Assembly (NCBI RefSeq): GCF_947331435.1
Contig: NZ_CAMZOF010000006.1
Location: 434,001 to 498,000, forward strand
Length of the DNA: 64,000 nt
From: Pelagibius sp. Alg239-R121
Lineage (GTDB): Bacteria; Pseudomonadota; Alphaproteobacteria; Kiloniellales; Kiloniellaceae
Direction of reading: 5' to 3'
Each line of letters starts with the position of its first letter. The stretch's first letter is position 1. The notes under the pieces were generated by a model. It made no database searches, was not told the DNA's origin, and saw only the letters and a program-made list of their open reading frames with translations. The position numbers and the translations under genes are program-made. Below, in pieces: positions 59,971 to 64,000 of the stretch.

Positions 59971-60510
59971 TTAGAACGGAATTTCGTCGTCCAGATCCCC
60001 GCCCGAAGGACCGGAGCCGCCGCCGCCGAATCCACCGCCGCCGCCTTGGCCGCCACCCTGACCGCCGCCACCCTGGGAACCGCCGCTGCTGAAACCGCCA
60101 CCGTAGCTGCCGCCACCACCCTGGCCGCCGCCAAAGTCTCCACCACCTCCGCCTTCATTGCGGCCATCGAGCATGGTAAGTTCCCCACGGTAGCGCTGCA
60201 GAACGACTTCGGTGCTGTATTTCTCCACGCCTTGCTGGTCGGTCCATTTTCGGGTCTGTAACTGCCCTTCGATGTAGAGCTTCGAGCCTTTGCGCAAGAA
60301 CTTCTCGACAACGTCGACCAAGCGGTCGTTGAAAATCACGACCCGGTGCCATTCGGTACGCTCGCGTCTTTCGCCTGAGTTTCGGTCACGCCAGGTCTCG
60401 GACGTCGCAAGCGACAAATTGGCGATTTTCGTGCCGTCTTGCGTGCTGCGGATCTCCGGGTCGCGGCCCAGATTGCCGACGAGAATGACTTTATTTACGC
60501 TTCCGGCCAT
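59971..60510 (-). CDS. ssb: Single-stranded DNA-binding protein
   Basis: A 179-residue SSB: OB-fold in residues 1-110 (NKVILVGNLGRDPEIRSTQ, WHRVVIFND, LYIEGQLQTRKW), then a very Gly-rich, Ser/Gln-containing linker, and the acidic tip DDEIPF that docks repair and replication partners. Divergent from uvrA as in many Proteobacteria. Confidence 0.97.
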   Translation of the reverse strand: MAGSVNKVILVGNLGRDPEIRSTQDGTKIANLSLATSETWRDRNSGERRERTEWHRVVIFNDRLVDVVEKFLRKGSKLYIEGQLQTRKWTDQQGVEKYSTEVVLQRYRGELTMLDGRNEGGGGGDFGGGQGGGGSYGGGFSSGGSQGGGGQGGGQGGGGGFGGGGSGPSGGDLDDEIPF

Positions 60511-60745
60511 GCCGTTCTTCCCTGTATCTTCGAAAACTGAATGTGCGGACTCGACAGTCGTCGAGACTCTTGGCGACTTTACCGATAAGGTTCGTCAACT
60601 GCACCGAATTTGTTGTGTCTAAATTTTCGTTCCTCAGACTAACAAATTCGTTGCCGCATCTCCATATTCATGTTTTGTTCCCCTTCATATCGGTTGGGAT
60701 CAGACCAACTGTTATGCGATCTATCGAGGCTGATTGTAGAACGCC

Positions 60746-60786
60746 ATGACGACCAGAGAGCTATCATGACCAGAGAGCTATCATGA
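60746..60786 (+). repeat. 17-bp tandem repeat forming two mini-ORFs before uvrA
   Basis: GACCAGAGAGCTATCAT occurs twice without a gap (60751-60767, 60768-60784). Each copy ends in ATG. ATG 60746 opens a 7-codon ORF that stops at TGA 60767-60769, overlapping ATG 60766, which opens a 6-codon ORF that stops at TGA 60784-60786, overlapping the uvrA ATG 60783. The result is an ATGA-linked chain of starts and stops. Confidence 0.7.
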
Positions 60787-63653
60787 CGAGACCGGCCGAT
60801 CCCGTCATATCGGTTCGCGGAGCGCGCGAGCATAACTTAAAGAACGTCAGTATCGACCTACCACGCGATCAGCTGGTGGTGATTACGGGACTCAGCGGTT
60901 CTGGAAAATCGTCACTCGCCTTCGATACAATCTATGCCGAAGGCCAGCGCCGCTATGTCGAATCGCTGTCAGCCTACGCGCGCCAGTTTCTTGAGATGAT
61001 GCAGAAACCGGACGTGGATTCGATCGACGGTCTTTCGCCTGCCATCTCCATTGAACAGAAGACGACGTCCAAAAATCCGCGCTCGACAGTCGGCACGGTG
61101 ACCGAAATCTATGATTATCTGCGCCTGCTGTTCGCGCGCGTCGGGATCCCCTACTCGCCGGCGACCGGTCTGCCGATCGAGAGTCAAACCGTCAGCCAAA
61201 TGGTTGATCGGGTCATGGAGATGCCGGAGGGAACGCGCCTTTACCTGCTGGCCCCCATCGTGCGTGGCCGCAAGGGCGAGTACCGCAAGGAGCTTGCAGA
61301 GCTTCAGAAGCGCGGCTTCCAACGGGTTAAGATAGACGGCGAGTTGATGGAGATTGTCGAGGCCCCTGCTCTCGACAAGAAGCGCAAGCACGACATCGAG
61401 GTGGTGGTTGATCGCCTGGTGGTCCGTGCCGACATCGAGTCTCGCCTGGCCGACAGTTTCGAGACTGCGCTGGAACTGGCGGATGGTCTGGCCTACACGG
61501 AAAATGCCGACGGTGGAGAACGTACGACATTTTCGGCCCGCTTTGCCTGCCCCGTATCAGGCTTCACCATTGATGAGATCGAGCCTCGGCTTTTTTCCTT
61601 CAACAATCCCTTCGGCGCCTGTTCAGCGTGTGACGGCCTGGGCATCGAGATGTTTTTCGATCCCGAACTGACCATCCCGGATCAGGGGCGGTCCCTCGCC
61701 GAAGGCGCGGTCGCGCCCTGGTCCTCGGCGACAGCTCAGTACTACAAGCAAACCCTGGATTCGATTGCCCGGCATTACGGCGTTTCTTCGCGAACCGCAT
61801 GGCGGGATTTGCCGGAGAAGGTCCGTGACACGATCATCAATGGCTCCGGCAAGGAGTCCATCACCATGCGCTACGACGATGGCTTGCGGTCCTATGAGAC
61901 GTCCAAGCCATTCGAAGGTGTCTTGCCCAACATGTCCCGGCGTTGGCGGGAGACGGACAGTGACTGGGTGCGCGAGGAACTGTCGAAATATCAGGCGACC
62001 CAGCCTTGTGATGCCTGCGGCGGACATCGCCTGAAGCCGGAAACACTGGCCGTTAAAATCGCAGGGCTGCATATCGGTGAAGCTTCCAAGTTTTCCGTGG
62101 CTGAGGCCGAGCGCTGGTTTGCTGGTCTCAACGAGAAATTGACGACGAAACAGCAGGAAATTGCCGGCCGTATTCTGAAGGAAATCAACGAGCGCCTCCG
62201 GTTTCTGGTGGATGTCGGCCTGGAATACCTGACCCTCAGCCGCGGCTCGGCAACTCTGTCCGGTGGCGAGAGCCAGCGGATCAGACTGGCTTCCCAGATT
62301 GGCTCCGGATTGACAGGCGTTCTCTATGTTCTGGACGAACCTTCCATCGGATTGCACCAGCGCGACAATGCGCGGCTTCTTGAAACCCTGAAACGCCTGC
62401 GCGACCTGGGCAACACGGTTATTGTGGTTGAGCACGACGAGGACGCCATCCGCACTGCCGATTATCTTGTCGATATGGGACCCAAGGCGGGCACGCACGG
62501 TGGCGAAGTGGTGGCGCATGGCTTGCCGGATGAGGTGATGGCGGTGCACGGCAGCTTGACCGCTGACTATCTGACCGGAAGGCGAATGATCGAGGTGCCG
62601 GAAACCCGTCGTCGGGGTCGCAAACGCCAAGTGTTGAGCGTGAAATCCGCGACAGCCAACAATCTGCAGGATGTCAGTGTCAGTATTCCCCTGGGAACCT
62701 TTTCCTGTGTGACCGGTGTATCGGGCAGCGGTAAGTCAACGCTGATCATTGAAACGCTGTTTAAGGCCGTCGCACGCCGCCTGCACAACACCAAGGACAC
62801 GCCGAGCAAACACGAATCCATCGAGGGACTGCAATTCCTCGACAAGGTCATCGATATCGATCAATCGCCCATCGGCCGCACGCCGCGTTCCAATCCTGCA
62901 ACCTATACCGGCTGCTTTACGCCGATCCGCGAGTGGTTCTCCGGCCTGCCCGAGTCCAATGCCCGCGGATACAAGCCCGGACGTTTCTCGTTCAACGTCA
63001 AGGGCGGACGCTGTGAAGCCTGTCAGGGTGACGGCATGATCAAGATTGAGATGCACTTCCTGCCGGACGTTTACGTTCAATGCGATGTCTGCAAGGGAAA
63101 ACGCTATAACCGGGAAACACTGGAGATCGTTTTCAAAGGCAAGAGCATCTCGGACGTTCTGGATATGACCGTGGACGAGGGCGTCGAGTTTTTCAAGGCG
63201 GTCCCGGCGATCCGTAACAAGCTCGAAACGCTTGCACGGGTCGGCCTTGGGTACATTCACGTGGGTCAGGCCGCCACCACTCTTTCAGGCGGTGAGGCAC
63301 AGCGGGTGAAGCTGGCCAAGGAATTGTCGCGCAAGGCGACAGGCCGGACCCTCTATATTCTCGACGAGCCGACAACCGGTTTGCACTTTGAAGACGTCCG
63401 CAAACTGCTCGAGGTTCTGCAGGCTCTGGTGGACCAAGGCAATACGGTTCTCGTGATCGAACATAATCTTGAAGTCATCAAGGTGGCCGACTGGATCGTC
63501 GATCTCGGGCCTGAAGGCGGCGACAAGGGAGGCCGCATCGTTGCCAGCGGTACACCCGAAGACGTCGCCGGGGTCCCGGAAAGCTTTACCGGACAGTATC
63601 TGGCGCCTTATTTGAACGGAGTCGCTTCGCAAACGCGAAAAAAGAGCGCCTGA
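60783..63653 (+). CDS. uvrA: Excinuclease ABC subunit A
   Basis: A 956-residue UvrA with two ABC modules: Walker A GLSGSGKS and [11 protein letters not shown] signatures LSGGESQR and LSGGEAQR, and Zn-finger Cys pairs in [24 protein letters not shown] and CDVCKGKR. It scans DNA for bulky lesions and loads UvrB. The ATG at 60783 matches the family start ([13 protein letters not shown] shortly after). It lies opposite ssb. The tandem 17-bp repeat just ahead covers the translation start region and may lower or couple its translation. Confidence 0.97.
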   Translation: MTRPADPVISVRGAREHNLKNVSIDLPRDQLVVITGLSGSGKSSLAFDTIYAEGQRRYVESLSAYARQFLEMMQKPDVDSIDGLSPAISIEQKTTSKNPRSTVGTVTEIYDYLRLLFARVGIPYSPATGLPIESQTVSQMVDRVMEMPEGTRLYLLAPIVRGRKGEYRKELAELQKRGFQRVKIDGELMEIVEAPALDKKRKHDIEVVVDRLVVRADIESRLADSFETALELADGLAYTENADGGERTTFSARFACPVSGFTIDEIEPRLFSFNNPFGACSACDGLGIEMFFDPELTIPDQGRSLAEGAVAPWSSATAQYYKQTLDSIARHYGVSSRTAWRDLPEKVRDTIINGSGKESITMRYDDGLRSYETSKPFEGVLPNMSRRWRETDSDWVREELSKYQATQPCDACGGHRLKPETLAVKIAGLHIGEASKFSVAEAERWFAGLNEKLTTKQQEIAGRILKEINERLRFLVDVGLEYLTLSRGSATLSGGESQRIRLASQIGSGLTGVLYVLDEPSIGLHQRDNARLLETLKRLRDLGNTVIVVEHDEDAIRTADYLVDMGPKAGTHGGEVVAHGLPDEVMAVHGSLTADYLTGRRMIEVPETRRRGRKRQVLSVKSATANNLQDVSVSIPLGTFSCVTGVSGSGKSTLIIETLFKAVARRLHNTKDTPSKHESIEGLQFLDKVIDIDQSPIGRTPRSNPATYTGCFTPIREWFSGLPESNARGYKPGRFSFNVKGGRCEACQGDGMIKIEMHFLPDVYVQCDVCKGKRYNRETLEIVFKGKSISDVLDMTVDEGVEFFKAVPAIRNKLETLARVGLGYIHVGQAATTLSGGEAQRVKLAKELSRKATGRTLYILDEPTTGLHFEDVRKLLEVLQALVDQGNTVLVIEHNLEVIKVADWIVDLGPEGGDKGGRIVASGTPEDVAGVPESFTGQYLAPYLNGVASQTRKKSA

Positions 63654-63773
63654 ACGTCAGCTTCTATTGAAAAGCCCGTCGTTCGGCTGCTTAAAATTCT
63701 AGATTGAATCTTATCTGCTGCTAAGCTCCCCGTCGTGCTTGTGACTGTACAAGTCGTTGAAGGGGACCTTTGT

Positions 63774-64000
63774 ATGCGGCGTTCGTCAATCCTGTTCGTG
63801 CTAGCCAGCCTGGCATTGAGTGCCTGTGCACAAATTCAGCAGCAACCGCAACCGCAGCCGATAGTCAAACAGCCTGATCTGGGAACGGGGCCGTTCTTGA
63901 TTGGGACCGGAAGTACTGCAGGCGTTTATCATGCGCTCGGGCAGGAGATCTGCCGCAGCTACGAGAAAGCCTACGTTGTCGAAGCTTCCTCCTGCGACAT
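63774..64000 (+). CDS. TAXI-family TRAP transporter binding lipoprotein, N-terminal part (cut by window end)
   Basis: Seventy-five codons are visible and no stop has been reached. The N-terminus is a lipoprotein signal (RRSSILFVLASLALSAC, lipobox LSAC, Cys18), followed by a Gln/Pro spacer and then FLIGTGSTAGVYHALGQEIC, which is the characteristic opening of the TAXI group of TRAP solute-binding proteins. It should bind an organic anion such as a dicarboxylate or glutamate in the periplasm. The rest and any permease genes are outside the window. Confidence 0.8.
   Translation, partial: MRRSSILFVLASLALSACAQIQQQPQPQPIVKQPDLGTGPFLIGTGSTAGVYHALGQEICRSYEKAYVVEASSCD

Noticed and set aside
60511-60782. 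LexA (SOS) box shared by ssb and uvrA, as in E. coli
   Set aside because: I looked for GTTC-N7-GTTC, GAAC-N7-GAAC and CTGT-N8-ACAG in the spacer and found only single half sites (for example GTTC near 60594 and 60630) without a partner at the right distance.
1-64000. Mobile element, prophage or CRISPR array
   Set aside because: No transposase, integrase, phage structural gene, att-like tRNA duplication or regularly spaced direct repeat array was found. The tRNA genes appear intact and without flanking partial copies.

Overview
The window is chromosomal DNA from an alphaproteobacterium, probably Rhodospirillales in the broad sense. This rests on the DUF3126, DUF1499, PAS_5 and TIGR02281-type protease proteins, the RHH protein opening with MCHIFAGQ, SdhE encoded next to Mfd, and the acyl-CoA dehydrogenase / phosphotransferase / DUF6285 group. 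No genus is claimed. Most of the DNA is GC-rich housekeeping sequence. Local AT-rich stretches lie near 26.8 kb, 31.0 kb, 42.3 kb and 54.9 kb. I see no insertion sequence, prophage, integrase or CRISPR array.

Layout. 0-7.7 kb: a cut LysR regulator, an overlooked 42-residue membrane protein with its own promoter, an acidic protein of unknown function, an MFS carrier, a cystathionine gamma-synthase/methionine gamma-lyase family enzyme divergent from an Lrp/AsnC regulator, a fatty acid hydroxylase family protein and a PAS_5 protein. 7.8-13 kb: leftward lipid-catabolic genes (acyl-CoA ligase, SDR, acyl-CoA dehydrogenase, and a phosphotransferase fused to DUF6285). 13-25 kb: DsbA-family protein, VOC protein, an odd membrane protein, sdhE-mfd, a receiver protein with an Hpt-like tail, recG, a double-DUF502 membrane protein and two tRNA-Leu genes. 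25-30.7 kb: DksA/TraR protein, GNAT enzyme between inverted repeats, DUF3126, a small gene that appears leaderless, VOC, MTA/SAH nucleosidase, and a MoxR-VWA pair. 31-34.4 kb: a surface-polymer locus (small secreted/TM protein, NoeA-like methyltransferase, membrane sulfatase-fold enzyme). 34.4-42.2 kb: GNAT, PilZ, DUF1499, lipoprotein, aspartic protease, bioB, RHH, a glyoxalase-like gene preceded by possible alternative RNA hairpins, and a Tat-exported two-subunit GMC dehydrogenase. 42.4-45.4 kb: an overlapping operon with an arylsulfotransferase-like protein, two small membrane proteins and a PAPS-type sulfotransferase. 45.5-49.7 kb: PepSY protein, OmpR-type regulator and sensor kinase, then PAP2 phosphatase and cytochrome b561. 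49.8-64 kb: tRNA-Lys, AA_synth and EthD proteins, coaD, gyrA, a periplasmic binding protein coupled to a hybrid kinase, ElaA-type GNAT, ssb, uvrA and the start of a TAXI-family lipoprotein.

The less ordinary biology lies in four places. Two polymer-modification loci each carry a tiny signal-peptide protein with a Y-x-x-PG-x-G motif and one membrane span. A binding protein with no permease precedes a hybrid kinase whose terminal Hpt-like domain has Glu where the phosphorylated His should be. Several non-coding signals stand out: a 25-bp hairpin repeat family, mutually exclusive hairpins before a glyoxalase gene, a 17-bp tandem repeat forming an ATGA-coupled mini-ORF ladder into uvrA, and a 28-bp duplication that supplies a start codon. 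Finally there are two unusual protein architectures: tandem DUF502, and phosphotransferase-DUF6285.
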